From positions 1 through 64,000 of the forward strand of contig WIXG01000101.1 of assembly GCA_009869945.1 (NCBI GenBank): 64,000 bases of DNA, read 5' to 3'. Shown here piece after piece: positions 25,401-36,835 of the stretch. The stretch comes from Mesaphorura yosii (taxonomy: Eukaryota; Arthropoda; Collembola; Poduromorpha; Tullbergiidae). The notes beneath the pieces were generated by a model. That model was not told the origin of the DNA and made no database searches. It saw only the letters and a program-made list of their open reading frames with translations. A program made the translations under genes and the position numbers. How positions within the stretch are numbered: position 1 is the first letter of the stretch; each line of letters opens with the position of its first letter.

Positions 25401-28043
25401 CGCGCCCGTACTGGCATGGCGAAGGGGCAGAACGGCAGGCACAGAAGAGAACACGGGCAGACTTCCCTCACATGTTTTCATCTGAGCCATAAACCCACAA
25501 CTCGGATAACAAAGCAAGATTAATGAACAATGAAATTCACTTTGTCTTTTCACATGGCCCATTGCTACGCGGACAACAATGAAATCTGCACCGCACCGAC
25601 TTTCTTAAACTTGCGCTCAACAATTTTCCCCACAACAGACGAAAGAGCAGACTTCGAATTGCGGCGTCGCGTCGCTGAAGCACCTGCGTGAATTTTCCCT
25701 CAAAGATAGAAATTGCATTTTGATTTATTGGGCGCAATAAGATTGCAGTGCGTGTTTGGCTGAGCTGAGATCAAGACAGGGACACGTGTCTGAGTGTCAA
25801 CAATGAACATTTAATGAAATTGCATTAGCGCGTTATTTATGACTTTCATAAACTGCAGCAGCCTGCGCCTTGGCCCTGGCTCAAGTGTGTCATTTCGACG
25901 CGCATTCTTCCTCTGTGATTTGGAACATCAACAAATGAAATTCCCATCCTTCTTCTTGCTCACGCTCTTTTGTGCTTCTGCTTTCCACAAAGCACGCGCA
26001 CGCTGAGCTTTGCTGCTCGGGAGAAGATGAAAGCCCGCGGTGGACTTTGGCTTGCCTTGATCTTTTGTTTGCTGTTTGCAGAAATCCACCTGGGCAGGCC
26101 AATTTCATTACAGCAGTGTCTGCCTCTCCTTTGGTGGTCAGCTTCAGCTCAAAGACTGCCCAAAACAAAAACAGACGTCATATCCGTCCGTCTTCCGATG
26201 CTGCTGGCTCGAGGCGAATGACGAGGGTCGGTCGGTCGGCCGGCCAGGCTTAAAACCCGTGTTATTCAACTTCCGATCCGATTTCCTTCCCGCAGTCTGT
26301 CAATACGCCACAAACACCGCACGCACACCGCAAACAAACTTCCCTGCGCTGCGTGGAGAAAGTGAGGAAGCGAGTAAAAGAAAAGAATGCTGGGCAAGCC
26401 AAGCCAAGCCAAGAAAAGTAAAAGTTTGTGTGCGTGTGCGTGTGTGACTGGTGACATTCACTCGCAAAGCAACAAACTCCTCGTCCGAGCCGAGAAAAGA
26501 GTACAAGTGGATTTATGCCGTTTGGTTGCTGGTGCGGCACAACAAACGCAAATGTAAACGCCCTGCTCATTGCTGATGTTTTTTGCAGTTCGCACTCCAC
26601 TCCACTCGGTGGTTAATGCGTTCTTACGGCTACGGCGCTTATCCGTCTCGCCACTTTGTTGCTCGCGAGTGCGTACGTGCTCGGAATGCGGAACGGGTTT
26701 TCTTCATTACAATGATAATTTCGAGCCACGACCAGTGGAAGCAGCAGCAGCACAAATATGAAAGTAAAAGTGATAAATGCACTCGAGATGAGCCTCGTGA
26801 ATACGTGAACATGAAAACCACGACTAATCCAATCCCACAGCAGAGCAGCAGCGGCTCCGAGTGTGTAGCGTGAGTCTGTTTGTTTGGAGATGAGAAATTG
26901 GCGAAGAAGGTCTCGGAGGAGATTTGTAATAATTCAAGTGGCTGCTTACCTTCAAGTACCATTGAACCCTTGCTCAATTTATTCCCACTCCCGCCACCGC
27001 CTCCGCCGTAATACGGCACGTCTAAAACACAAACACAAGGCACTCGCATCAGCATCAGCGGGGCCTGGTCTTAATCTTAATGGATCGGATTAAGGTAATT
27101 AATGCATACACTTAAAGTAGACGAGAGCCGCGGAGAAGGAGAGGAAGACTATGAAGAGGAGCAGCACGAGTAGAATCAGGAGCGGAATGCGCCCATTCAA
27201 CCACAACGGACCTGACCAGCCCTCCTCGCCCTCGCCCCCACTCCCGGCAGGTGCCGCCGAGGGATTCAACCCTCGATTGGTTGACCCCGTCCGGGCTCCG
27301 TTAGCCGCGTGTCCTGGTGGCGGCGCCGTGGCGGTGGTTGTGGTGGAGGAGTGGTGGAGGGAGGACTTGGTCGTCTGCACCTGCAGCTGCGAGTAGCCTC
27401 CCGCTGGTGACTGCGACTGCTCCCTCCCCGATTCGCTAAACTTTGCCTGCAGCTGACGAAGCACCGCTGCATTCTGCTGGTGGTTGCTCAGTAGCAGTTG
27501 CTGCTCGGCCAAAGAGTTATTCAGGGGCTTTGTTAAGTCTCTGTTGCTGCTCACCCCGGAACCCAAGTTGACCAGCTTGGAGAGGGGCGGCAGTGGGGAT
27601 GAGGAAGGGGGCACGGGGGACCCGTGCTGGGAACCGGGGCAGGGGTTGGGGACGTAACGAGGCGGGGGCATTTGAGGCGCAGCCCTTCCACCGCCATCGA
27701 GTCCAGTCATGTACTCACTGCCACTGACACTGTGCATGCCCAGACCCAGACCTTCATTCTGGGCGTTAAGATGCGAGACTCGTTGCTGGATTTGGCCTTG
27801 GTTCGGGTAATTGTTGGGGAAGTTTCGTTTTCTCTCATTCTGAAAGCACCACTCGTCGTCGTCCGGGTCGTCGTACTTGGCGCCCGTGCTCCCATTCAGG
27901 CCCACACCCGTACCCGCACCCGCGCCGCTCGCGTACCCTCCGTACGTGGAGTTGTTGAAGTAGTTGGCGGACGTTTGGGAGGAGAGGGATAGCTGCGAGT
28001 TGTTGCGGTGGTACACGTGCGGGTAGTTTGGGTAGTTCTCCAT
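3984..28043 (-). CDS. AGRN: Agrin copy A (transmembrane-type heparan sulphate proteoglycan)
   Basis: Agrin is a large basement-membrane/cell-surface proteoglycan that organises synapses. Coding exons, 5' to 3' on the minus strand: 27110-28043, 26950-27021, 17502-17711, 13822-14058, 13484-13699, 12660-12785, 12502-12591, 10995-11207, 10825-10922, 10627-10756, 10337-10549, 9747-10070, 9483-9635, 8789-9079, 8564-8707, 8393-8449, 8246-8313, 8068-8179, 7640-7908, 7336-7471, 6980-7120, 6508-6919, 6055-6443, 5710-5974, 5458-5622, 5132-5391, 4989-5061, 4719-4925, 4439-4643, 4226-4373, 3984-4138. They total 6513 nt (2170 codons plus stop) with all phases compatible. Domain order: cytoplasmic tail and membrane span, eight Kazal/follistatin domains, a lustrin-like cysteine exon, a CxxxxxGCC module, two laminin-EGF repeats, Kazal 9, EGF, LamG1, EGF, LamG2, EGF, LamG3. 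The order from Kazal 1 to LamG3 matches vertebrate agrin, except that no SEA domain is visible. The link from the 27-28 kb exons to Kazal 1 across a 9-kb intron is the weakest joint. Confidence 0.8.
4719..4925 (-). other. AGRN: Acidic 69-codon cassette exon in agrin A LamG3, at the z-site position
   Basis: A 207-nt exon, phase 2 at both ends, so it can be skipped without shifting frame. It encodes a Glu/Asp-rich segment ([36 protein letters not shown]) with no cysteines. It sits right after the FDGxNFLRF strand of LamG3 and before the NNRVEVIFR strand, where the small z inserts of vertebrate agrin are spliced. Copy B joins the same two strands directly (intron 43145-43227) and lacks this exon. 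Alternative splicing is inferred from symmetry, not shown. Confidence 0.7.
7640..7908 (-). other. AGRN: Agrin A linker between Kazal 9 and the EGF/LamG part (no SEA domain)
   Basis: Encodes about 90 residues: an acidic stretch ([10 protein letters not shown]), Ser-Gly pairs that could accept glycosaminoglycan chains, and a conserved motif (MKSTRH, then FHDNF) shared with copy B exon 45633-45826. Vertebrate agrin has a SEA domain here; nothing of that length or pattern is visible. Confidence 0.6.
13822..14134 (-). other. AGRN: Possible alternative first exon of agrin A with signal peptide
   Basis: The Kazal 2 exon is open upstream of its splice acceptor (14059-14060) to an ATG at 14134. The added 76 bases begin [20 protein letters not shown], then Cys: a textbook signal peptide with a plausible cleavage site, running in frame into [13 protein letters not shown]. 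Used as a first exon (313 nt, phase 1 donor) it would give a secreted isoform of about 1790 residues lacking the membrane anchor and Kazal 1. No clear core promoter could be identified upstream. Confidence 0.45.
14135..17501. other. Agrin A intron between Kazal 1 and Kazal 2: no gene seen
   Basis: No coding sequence on either strand looks real here. The longest open frames have biased composition, no domain signature and no splice partners. It contains a short GCCT tandem repeat at 14356-14374. If the 14134 start is used, its promoter would lie just above 14135. Confidence 0.5.
14356..14374. repeat. GCCT microsatellite
   Basis: Four tandem GCCT units plus GCC inside the agrin A intron. A short simple-sequence repeat with no visible function. 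Confidence 0.6.
17712..26949. other. Large agrin A intron (9.2 kb): no gene seen
   Basis: Nothing recognisably coding on either strand. It holds short simple repeats (GCCGTT units near 20307-20328, GCAAAG units near 21126-21160, AAGCC units near 26395-26412) and a perfect 14-bp inverted repeat at 23963-23998. The length and AT-rich composition fit an intron that could hold regulatory elements. Confidence 0.5.
23963..23998. repeat. Perfect 14-bp inverted repeat (hairpin) with 8-nt loop
   Basis: ACATCGAATACAAC at 23963-23976 is the exact reverse complement of 23985-23998. The arms are separated by the 8-nt loop ACGACGGA. It lies in the large intron of agrin A. It could be a structured RNA stem, a palindromic protein-binding site or the trace of a small mobile element. 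Confidence 0.6.
26950..27021 (-). other. AGRN: Agrin A linker exon after the membrane span
   Basis: A 72-nt, frame-neutral (phase 1-1) exon encoding a glycine-rich extracellular stalk ([18 protein letters not shown]). The acceptor is TTTTAG at 27022-27023 and the donor is GTAAGC. It bridges the membrane-anchor exon to the first Kazal exon. Confidence 0.6.
27110..28043 (-). other. AGRN: Agrin A first coding exon: cytoplasmic tail plus type II membrane anchor
   Basis: Encodes about 311 residues from an ATG at 28043. Roughly 280 residues are hydrophilic and rich in Asn, Gly, Pro, Ser and Gln, with Tyr-rich and acidic patches ([12 protein letters not shown] near the start, [10 protein letters not shown] later). 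Then comes one strong hydrophobic span, [20 protein letters not shown], and then aromatic/basic YFK. There is no signal peptide, so the protein should insert N-in/C-out, the topology of vertebrate TM-agrin. The donor (exon end 27110, intron GTATGC) leaves phase 1, which joins the phase-1 exon 26950-27021 (Gly-rich [12 protein letters not shown] linker) and then the phase-1 Kazal 1 exon. A likely 5' UTR acceptor (TCTGCAG) lies near 28094. Confidence 0.68.
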
Positions 28044-30353
28044 CCCCAAACAACTCAGTCAGTCTACGCAGTCAAGCATAGGTAGTGGCAACCTGCAGAC
28101 AAATCAGTACAAAGTTGTAATTAGGCGTTCAAGTCTTCAAGTGCAGGAGTAATAAGGAGCTAATGTCGTTGCGCCATACCCATTAATTTATGGGCCAAAG
28201 TCGCTGGTTTGAATGAGCGTGATTTGACAGGCATGAATTAATCATTGGCATTATTCGAGGCCGTCACTATTCAGAAGTTGGGCCATTTGTTGAGATTGCC
28301 GAAGAGGCAATTAATGCAGTGTGCCGTGCCGTGCCTACGCGTAAGCCGTATTGATCCCTGCAGGAATGAATTGATTCATTTATGATTAGCATCTCCTGAT
28401 TTGCATAATGCAATATCAGTCGGCTCGGTTCCTTCTCCGCTTTCTTTACTCGTGCGTGTGTTCGAGCGTGAGGAGAGGAAAGAAGCGAAGGAGTCGGAGT
28501 GAAACTTAATTCCTTTCTCAGACTCTCAAATTCACTCCGTCGGTCGGCTCCTCAGAAGTGGAAACTCATTTTAGCCAGGCAGGCAGTGTCGGCTGACGTG
28601 TGACTTTGCATTTTGGGTTCATATATCAAGTTTAATCTTCGACGCCTAATTTCCTATGTCGATAAATTAAGGCTTCTGAAATTCACTTTTCTTCTCCAAA
28701 CTCAAACTCTGGTCTCTTTTGTTTCAGGCACAGAGAGGAAGTCGTAGAAGAAGGAAAGCAAAGTGGAGGAGTGAAAAGGCAAAAGGCAAGTTTGAGAGCC
28801 GAGTTTAGAGTTTCAGTTTCAACTTTCGCTCGCTCTTTCATTGGACTAATTGAATCTCGTACAGTTTTAAGCATCATTATTATTCTGCGCACTCCCGACT
28901 TTTTGTTTTTCCCAATTAGTGCAAATAACGCGAGAAATCTCGCTTAATGGCGGAGGCAGCAGGTACAAAATGCCTCAACCTTTGCTCTAAACTCATTCCG
29001 AATGCATATCAAAGAATATGCGCGCCGCTCCGTTCTCGAATTCCTCTGAATGCTAATGAACACTCGGCGCCAAACGATTATTGCTCCAAACTTTCGCTGT
29101 TCGTCTCCTTACGACCCGGATTATTGCTACGCCCGCGCCCCTAATATGCAAAGGCAAATACTGCCTGGCGTGGGCCTAATAATAAATTGGAGAAATAATT
29201 CCGTCTTTAGGCCGTACGTGTGTGCTTAAGAAAGACAAAGGGCAGAGGCTGCCGTGCCGTGCCCGAATTTTTGCAGGCAACTTTCTTTTGGTGTCATGCA
29301 TAACGATGGTAATGATAATGAGAACACGCGGAACGCGGCACGCGAGTTCGCAAATGCGAGACGCAGGCCTTAATGAGAGTGATAATGATCTCCATCATCT
29401 GTCCCACGAGACGCCAACGCCAATGCCAAGAAACAGGCGTCAAAGCCGTACTGTTGCAAAGCTACGAGTTGCGACTGCAATGGTGACGGGTGTTTGTACA
29501 ACACTCCACGTGACGAAGCGAAATCGAAACGATTGTGTTGATGCGGCAATCCTCTTGACTGGCTCGGACTTTCGTCGTGTCCATTTAATTCGCGCATTAT
29601 AATAATTTATGTAGCACTGGCAGAGAACCGTCTCCAAGGCCAGCAGAAACCAGCTTCGGCTTCAGATCGTCATCAACTCCTGCGATTTTCCCAAAAATTC
29701 CACGCATCAGACCGGATTTCACTCGAATCTGAATCGCCCGCAGCTGAGGCGCGTCGAAAGTCGAAAGGTGAAGCAACTCATCGACGCGACAGGTAGAAAT
29801 TACACGAATGAAGGCAGACGCACCTGTCAAAGCGTTTTGAGTACTTTAAACACTTTAAAGTAATGTACAAATGAATGAATCCTCAGACTCGGCTCAAGAA
29901 TCGTGAATCGTGCTTGAAGAAAGTGAAGATGCTGACTGGCTGCGTCGGACGCGTGTGCTTGCTGAACAAGCCGGCCGCGAAATGTAATTTGTGGAATTAA
30001 AAATTAAGCGATATGCTAATCTCCGTGCTGCTGCAACAATGCTCGGTCAGTGTTGTTGATGCCTGTGCTGATCACGCGTCGGACCTGATGAGCATCGGAT
30101 GGGTTTATTCAACCCGCAGTTTATGGTTGATGGACAAACACTCGCCAACCACAAAAACTGGAACCCGCAAAACCAGTTTGGGCATCTTCGAACGCTGGCT
30201 TTTCTTAGTTGACAATAAAAAGTTGCAAGTGAATGACTCCCGACTTCAGTTTGACGCCGGCCGAGTGCGAGCACACAATCAAAGCGAGTGCCTTATAATT
30301 AATCAGATCCTGTGTTCATCTCCTTCGTTCCTTCGTGGTCGACGATCAGCAAA
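28044..30353. other. Region upstream of the agrin A membrane-anchor exon: no gene seen
   Basis: About 2.3 kb between the agrin A start codon (minus strand) and the glycine-rich gene (plus strand). It should hold the 5' UTR and promoter of the transmembrane agrin form and the promoter of the glycine-rich gene. No additional coding exon was recognised. Confidence 0.45.
30293..30301 (+). promoter_or_regulatory. Possible TATA-like element of the glycine-rich gene
   Basis: TTATAATTA lies about 55 bp upstream of the ATG at 30354, a suitable distance for a short 5' UTR. Judged by position and composition only. Confidence 0.3.
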
Positions 30354-31107
30354 ATGGTTCCGACCGCGAGCATCCTCCTCGTAAGTAAATTCATAATTCT
30401 CTGAGCATAACCTGATTATAGTTAACTGATAATCAATTAATTATTTGCTTGTCCAGGTGCTGTGCATGGCAGTGACCTGCACCCTGGGGTACGGCTATTA
30501 CGGCTACTATGATGACGACGTCTACGACCTTTGGGACGACTACTACTCTCCAGCACCTCTCCAGACCTACAACCCGTACTACATAGTCCCAGACTACGGA
30601 TACGGACTGAGGGCCTCCAGGAAGAAGAACAAGGGCCAGCAAGGAGGCAGCGGAGGCTTCTGGTACTACTGGGGACCAGTCCCGCACGAGCAGGGAGGAT
30701 CCGTCCAGGTTCAGAGCAGCCACGGAGGTGGTGGTGGCGGAGGAGGCTGGGGCAGCTATGGAGGAGGTGGACAGGGTGGTTATGGCGGCGGTGGTGGCGG
30801 TGGTGGCGGAGGAGGCTGGGGAGGCTGGGGTAGCTATGGAGGAGGCGGACAGGGTGGCTATGGCGGCGGTGGTCAAGGAGGCTACGGTGGCGGCGGTGGT
30901 CAAGGAGGCTACGGTGGCGGCGGAGGCTATGGTGGTGGACAGGGAGGTTATGGCGGTGGAGGCTGGGGAGGTGGTAGCAACAGAGGATACGCCAGCGGCC
31001 ACGGCGGGTGGAAGTCGTTCGCGATCCAACTGCCCAAGTTCCGTCTTCCTCAAATTCCGCAGGTGGACCTGATCATCCCCATCCGAAAGGTGAATCACGG
31101 CTGGTGA
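30354..31107 (+). CDS. Secreted glycine-rich protein
   Basis: Two coding exons, 30354-30380 and 30457-31107 (225 codons plus stop), joined by a short GT-AG intron. The joined N-terminus, MVPTASILLVLCMAVTCTLG, is a signal peptide split by the intron. The mature part has a Tyr/Asp-rich segment (GYYGYYDDDVYDLWDDYY). A low-complexity block of GGYGGGG and GGQGGYGG units follows at about 30726-30985. It ends with a non-repetitive, basic, amphipathic tail (KSFAIQLPKFRLPQIP). This composition is common in insect cuticle, eggshell, silk or secretion proteins and in some antimicrobial peptides; which one cannot be decided here. AATAAA at 31215-31220 fits its 3' end. Confidence 0.72.
30726..30985 (+). 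repeat. Imperfect glycine-codon tandem repeat
   Basis: Reiterated GGTGGCGGAGG- and TATGGCGGCGGT-like units encoding GGYGGGGGQ-type repeats within the glycine-rich gene. Such tracts expand and contract by slippage, so length variation between individuals is likely. Confidence 0.6.
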
Positions 31108-34100
31108 GCCCCGACCACCCCATCGCTCAGCTCCTCTCATCTTGCTCAGCACACTCAACTTTCCGATAAACCAAGCCTGTGCCAAAAGTAACTCTCTGAG
31201 GGGTATCAGAATGGAATAAAGCACAACACTTCAAACTCCTACCGCCATTCTCGTCATGCTCTGCTCGTCATCCGGGCATGCCTTCCCATTGACAAAGTTA
31301 TGAATCATAATTTGCTCTCGTAATGATCGGAAGCCGAATTCAATGGCTGGCAGTTGGAAAGGCGAAAGGTGCTTAGGCGCAAAGTCGTGTCATTATTCAG
31401 AAGTTCATTCGCCGCGCTGCTGCTGAAGCCATTCATATTTATTGTGCCATCAAGTTGGTTGGAGGAGGGCAAATCCCGTGAATCCTTTTTTATGATTCAA
31501 TTTCCAGAGGACTGAAATTATAATTGAATCTCATTCCCAAGCCAGGCAACGGCTTATTAGCATGGAACTCCTCGACTGAGGAGAAGTCGACCGACGAGAC
31601 GACCGTCTACTTAATCGCATTAAATTATGACACTTTGTCTCGCGAATGAAGACGTGCTCTGACTCCGACGCTTGCTTAATTGGCTCAGTCAATAAATTTA
31701 AGCAACTTTATTTGCATCAACAAACACGTCTAAACGTGTTTGGGGCGAATGCTTTGTTTACCTTTCCAAATTAAGCAGCAGCGCATTGCAGCAAAAGCAT
31801 ACAAAAACAAGTATTAATTTGTACGCACTCTAATTCCCATCTCAACTTCATTTGGACTAATCCCAATTACACGACTGTTACGACAGGGTTTCGTGATCTC
31901 ACAGCAGCGCCGGGAGTCGCGCCTTTTCATTGAAAGTTGCTCTGCTCCTCTGCACAGTTGGGTTTATCTTGACACGCAACGCAAAGCAACTTGGACGAAT
32001 GCGAGTGCGGATGAATTATTTTTACGTGATGATGGGCATTGCGCGTGTGCGTCTCTAATTATTAAATTATTATTGCCCCACCAATTTCGTAAACTTGGAC
32101 TGGCTCCCGTGCGAGCGTCCTTATGAGTTTCGGACTATTCTGACGCATTTCAATTTGCTCGCATCTGAGCATTTGAAATGCCAAAACTTTTGATCCCCTC
32201 AAACTACTCGCCATTCGCATGTGGCGTGTCGAAGTTCAGCCGACGAAATTATGATGCCTAAGGAAAAAGTTTTGCATTTCCATCGAGAGCACTCAGCACA
32301 TCGCAGACACGACACTGCATGTCCATCAACTTCAACAGGCAGCATGTCTCAATTTCATTGACGAGTGCATTTGCATTAAATTGCAATTGCATGGGACTCG
32401 GCGCAATTATCGACATGCACTTGGGCCATTATTACGCGTCGACCAGCAAACAAGAAAATTGCATGCACAGCAGACTGGAGAGACCAGGCTATTGGAAAAT
32501 TAAACTCAGTGCAGGACAACGACGAAACTCGACGATTCTCGCGACATTGCGACGATTCGTTCGATTCCACTCGAGACTCATGCGGGCGAGAATTTTCTTT
32601 TGCGAAGTTTGACTCGGCCTTGTTGTGAATCGTTCCGGGACGTGGTCTTAATTTGGTCTGTCTTTGTGAATTAAATATGTGCTTGTGTTCCCGCTTTTGG
32701 AAAGTAATCACAGGGAAAATTAGATTAGCGATGTCAAAAGACGCAATTACACATCGTTTCGGCTCAGGCACACGTACGCGTTGCTTTAGAGAGCGTCATG
32801 TATTCTTTTGTCGCTTACATTTTGTTATGAGGCCAAAAATTAAACGCCGAATTCCGAGAATGGGCTCAAAGGCCGCTTTCTCTCGCAGAACGCATTCAGG
32901 GAAATTGAACGGGAATGAGCACGCAGGGAGGCAAGCAAGAAGAAAGCTAGCTCTGCCTTGTTTTACTCGCCTCATTGTGCCCGTGCCGTGCTTTGTGCAC
33001 AAAGTCAATAACTCCGATGCGTGCATTCAACAGAGTCATGCAACTTTAATTACTGCCTGGTGCCTCATTTCACTGTTTCGCATTTCGCAATGCAATGCTG
33101 GAGTGGAGTTGGGAGCGAGTCGGATCAAAAATGTATCAAGCAACCCATCAACCTGACCCGTGGGCCGCGGGCCGAGCCAAGACTCACGTCCTCATGAATC
33201 ATGCACGTTCACCGGCCCAACCGTTTCACACACACATACGATTCCCTCAATTAAAAGCAACAAAGAGCATCAACCACCGTTCTCGCACGGTGCGCCTTCA
33301 TTGCTTTGCTTTGCCTCGCCGTTTTATGCCACACGGGCTATTTAATGGGTCATTTACTCTGTGGTGAAAGTACTCACATGCTAATTGGACGACGACTCGG
33401 CTTGCTCCTCGTCTCTGTTGAAATCTGGCAATCTGACAAGGACCGGGCACATGTTCGGAGTCACTTCACCGCTCTGCACTCACTCACTCTTCACGCGCAC
33501 AAGCACTTGCTGTCATCATTTTCACAAGTATGAGACGACGCGCCAACCGCGTGGCGTGGCGGGTCATAATTCAGCGCGGCGGCTGTGGTGCTGTGGAGGA
33601 GGTTCTCAGACAGACAATTACACGACGGGCAACGAGACACTCGCACTCGTACTTTCACCCTGTTTGAGCAGTTGGCAGTTTGAGAATGAAAATGAATGAA
33701 CTGTGTCAATGTTTGAGTGTTTTTGGAGTTTGCCGTGTGGGAGCTGAGCTGCGTGGCGTGAGGAACCGAGTCCGGAGACAAGACGAGGAGCACTAACCAA
33801 ATATTTTTTCACTCGGACTCCGCGAGAGTGAAAGCAGGCAGGCACCATGCGCACATTCTCACGACTCGCTACAAAGAAGCGCCTCACTGCTGCAGCGCAA
33901 AGCGAAGCGAATGAAGAAGGAGCCGGGCCGTGTTTTTGAGGGAAAGTCGGCGCGGCGGCTCACTGCAGCGCAGGCAGGCTCATTATGAATGACTTGTTAC
34001 ACATTATTATAACGCCATTATGCACTTCCTCAACTAAACACTCCAACAACAACAACACGCACGCGGCAGGCATAACTCACGGGTTAACGAGCAACTGGAC

Positions 34101-36835
34101 TCATTTCCACCTTTTCACTGCGCTGAGCTGCAATTACAACACACAATGAATGCTAACCACGCGTGTATGCGTAACGTGTAATGATGGCGTGCAGAGCAGA
34201 AAGCCAATCACCATCTGTCAAACCGATTTAATTACGAGGTTGGACGGACACGGGCGATGGATTGTTGCGGCTACGGCCAACACAATGCAAACAGAGGCAG
34301 GCACAGAACCACGATGCGAGTGGTGAATTACTGAATGGTAACATGTTAGCGAGTAGCGACCCGAATGAGAATACAAATGCGCACGAAACGAGAAAGCACG
34401 CGTAAAAATAAACCCAATTAATGGTTCGCATGTTTGTAAACAAACAAACGCAAATCGCAAATTTTGCCAATCATGTCAGACGTCAGACGAAAGAAAAAAT
34501 GCAAAAGAGAAGGAACGGAAAAAGCGACGGAACACAATAGGAATGACTCCTTCTGGTTGGACGAAACGGGGCCGAGAGAGAGTTTGAGATTTCTGGATGC
34601 AAATATTTGTGAGTCATCTGGCGTGACACTTGCCTCCTTGCTTTCACTTTGCGTCACTTTCTCCTTGCCTTCGCTTTCTTTGGGCATTCACCCTTTTGCG
34701 TCTCGCAGACGTCGGAGCTCGAAGAGCAGGAGTTTATGGAGGGGCCAGAAGGTGAGCGCTTTACAAGCAGTCAAGTAGTCAAATCTCGTGCCGGAGTCAT
34801 TACCCAATTAGGAAACACCATCTCGGCAATGACAATCTTCTTCTGCTTCTCTCCGTGCGTGGATGTGAAAGTGTCGCCAATCGGTCGGAAACTTTGCAAA
34901 TATTCAAATAAACGACAACAATCTGGCTCCAACAACTCGTTTATATTCCGAATCACCAAACTTTTGGCGACTGCCTCATGCCTTCTCCAGTGGAAAGTTC
35001 ACAAACCAAAATTAACACAAGTTCCAAGTTCTCGAGTGTCGAATTCCACTTTTACTTGCATTTTGGAGGAGCGGCGCGGCGGCGGCAGGCGTGCACGTGC
35101 AGGCAGCGAGCGATTGGCGAGAAAGAAAGTGAAACGAATACGAAAGGTGTCGAGGATGAAGAATCGGAATTGTGAAATTGCATGACTCCAATCGGAGATT
35201 GATTCCGAGAGGTGGTAGTAAGATTTGGGTCAAGAAATGCCTACAAACACATGTGCGCATTCCGACTAATTCGAATACTTTGACTGTTTTTTGCATTTTC
35301 TTACTTTGCATTATCGAATCTTCACCACTTCCGACTCCTCTCCTGGAGCAGTGGCAGATGCTTGCTCGATAAGCGTAGAAGACGAATCAACAACTTCCTG
35401 CCAATTTGCGTATCTGCGATGAATCCTCCAGGCGCGCAGGCAGAATGCTGCACGCGGCGCGTGCTGCGTCCCGGGAGAAGTGATAAGACTTCTTCCGACA
35501 GATGCATTCAGATTCGCATTCAAATAAAGAGGGAGTTTTGAGTGCAAGATGCCGCACGACTCCAAACTTTAATTTTGTCGTGTAAATCAAAAAGTTTTTC
35601 ACTTGGGGGGCTTTCTGACTCGAAACTCGCCTCGGAGTCAGCGCAGCGTAGCGAACACCGCCGCCTTGTTTTGTGGACACAACAAAACAGGAACATCGCG
35701 TTGTCGCCGCACTCCGTCCATAAATTATCATCTGGCCATTGTATGCCTTACGTACGCGTGGCGTGGCGCTGGCGGAGGCGACGTGAGTTACGCAACTCGC
35801 GAGGCTGTGAATGGGCCAATTTGCAAGCAATCCGATTTGCTTTCGCACAGAAGAAAGTAAGGCAAGGCAAGTAAAGTCAAAGCAAGAGTACTTTGGCCGT
35901 GTCGCGTGTGGCGTGGGACTGGCGAACAATGAATTTTAAATGCGGAATAAAAATCTCATTCACAAAGTACAAACAATTTCCTGCAAAGTTTCGTCTTCGC
36001 AGCAGCCGAAACAACCGACGACGACTTTCCTTATTTGTCGAGGAAGATGCTCGTGTATTGAGTTTGCACTTTCTTTGGCCTCTTCTCGGAAACAATATTG
36101 TCAAACTCAAACTTTGGAAGCAATTTACATTCCATTGTGGTCGCAGCCTCAGAGACACGATTACTGAAATTACATTCACACCAGACTCACAGACTGCTTT
36201 GCATTTGCCCTGCATCGCATAAATTCCAAATCAGATGCACGAGGAGGAAAAGAAATCCCAACTCGAGTTTTATTGCGTCGATTTGCAAAGGAGAAACACG
36301 AAACTCGCATGAAATTAAACTCTGCTACGCACAAAATCCACAAATTGAACTTCCAAGCAGTGCAACGCAAAGCCAACAAAGCTAAACGAAAGTGCGGTTG
36401 AAAAAACCATTTAAGACTTTCGAATCATCAGAATCCAAATTCCAAACCTGCATCGACTGCAATGTAATGACAATGCGAATTGGGACTGGCGGATATTGTT
36501 GTACTCAGTATTTAAATCCGGGACTCTAATTTAAGCTTCTTCCAGCTCGCACTGCACTGCATGAATACAACAGACGTGGGTCGAGTCAGCGACAAAATTC
36601 ATGCTGAACTTCAACACAGTTCGGAAATTTTCGTATTCTGGTTTTATTCCAAGAAATTCATTGCGCCCTGCATTACCAAGCATCAGTCGTCGGTATTTTT
36701 AAAATAATAAAAGGTTCAAATTAAACCAAAATGTAAAGAAAAAATTAAGAGTAGATTACAGGTTGCATAAAAGGTTAGGTGAGGTTAAAAATTAAGAAAT
36801 AACTCCAGTCGAGGTCAAAATTCCACGTTTGCCAT
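31108..36835. other. 5.7-kb stretch with no gene seen
   Basis: Lies between the glycine-rich gene and the torsin stop codon. It holds the polyadenylation signal of the glycine-rich gene (31215-31220) and, near 36643-36648, a reverse-strand AATAAA that fits the torsin 3' end. GGTTAGGTGAGGTTA near 36773 is an insect-like motif. No coding exon, RNA gene or mobile element was recognised. Confidence 0.45.

Noticed and set aside
30433-31224. 263-codon open frame opposite the glycine-rich gene
   Set aside because: Antisense shadow of glycine codons: its Ala/Thr/Ser repeats are the complement of GGN-rich repeats, and it has no signal or domain.
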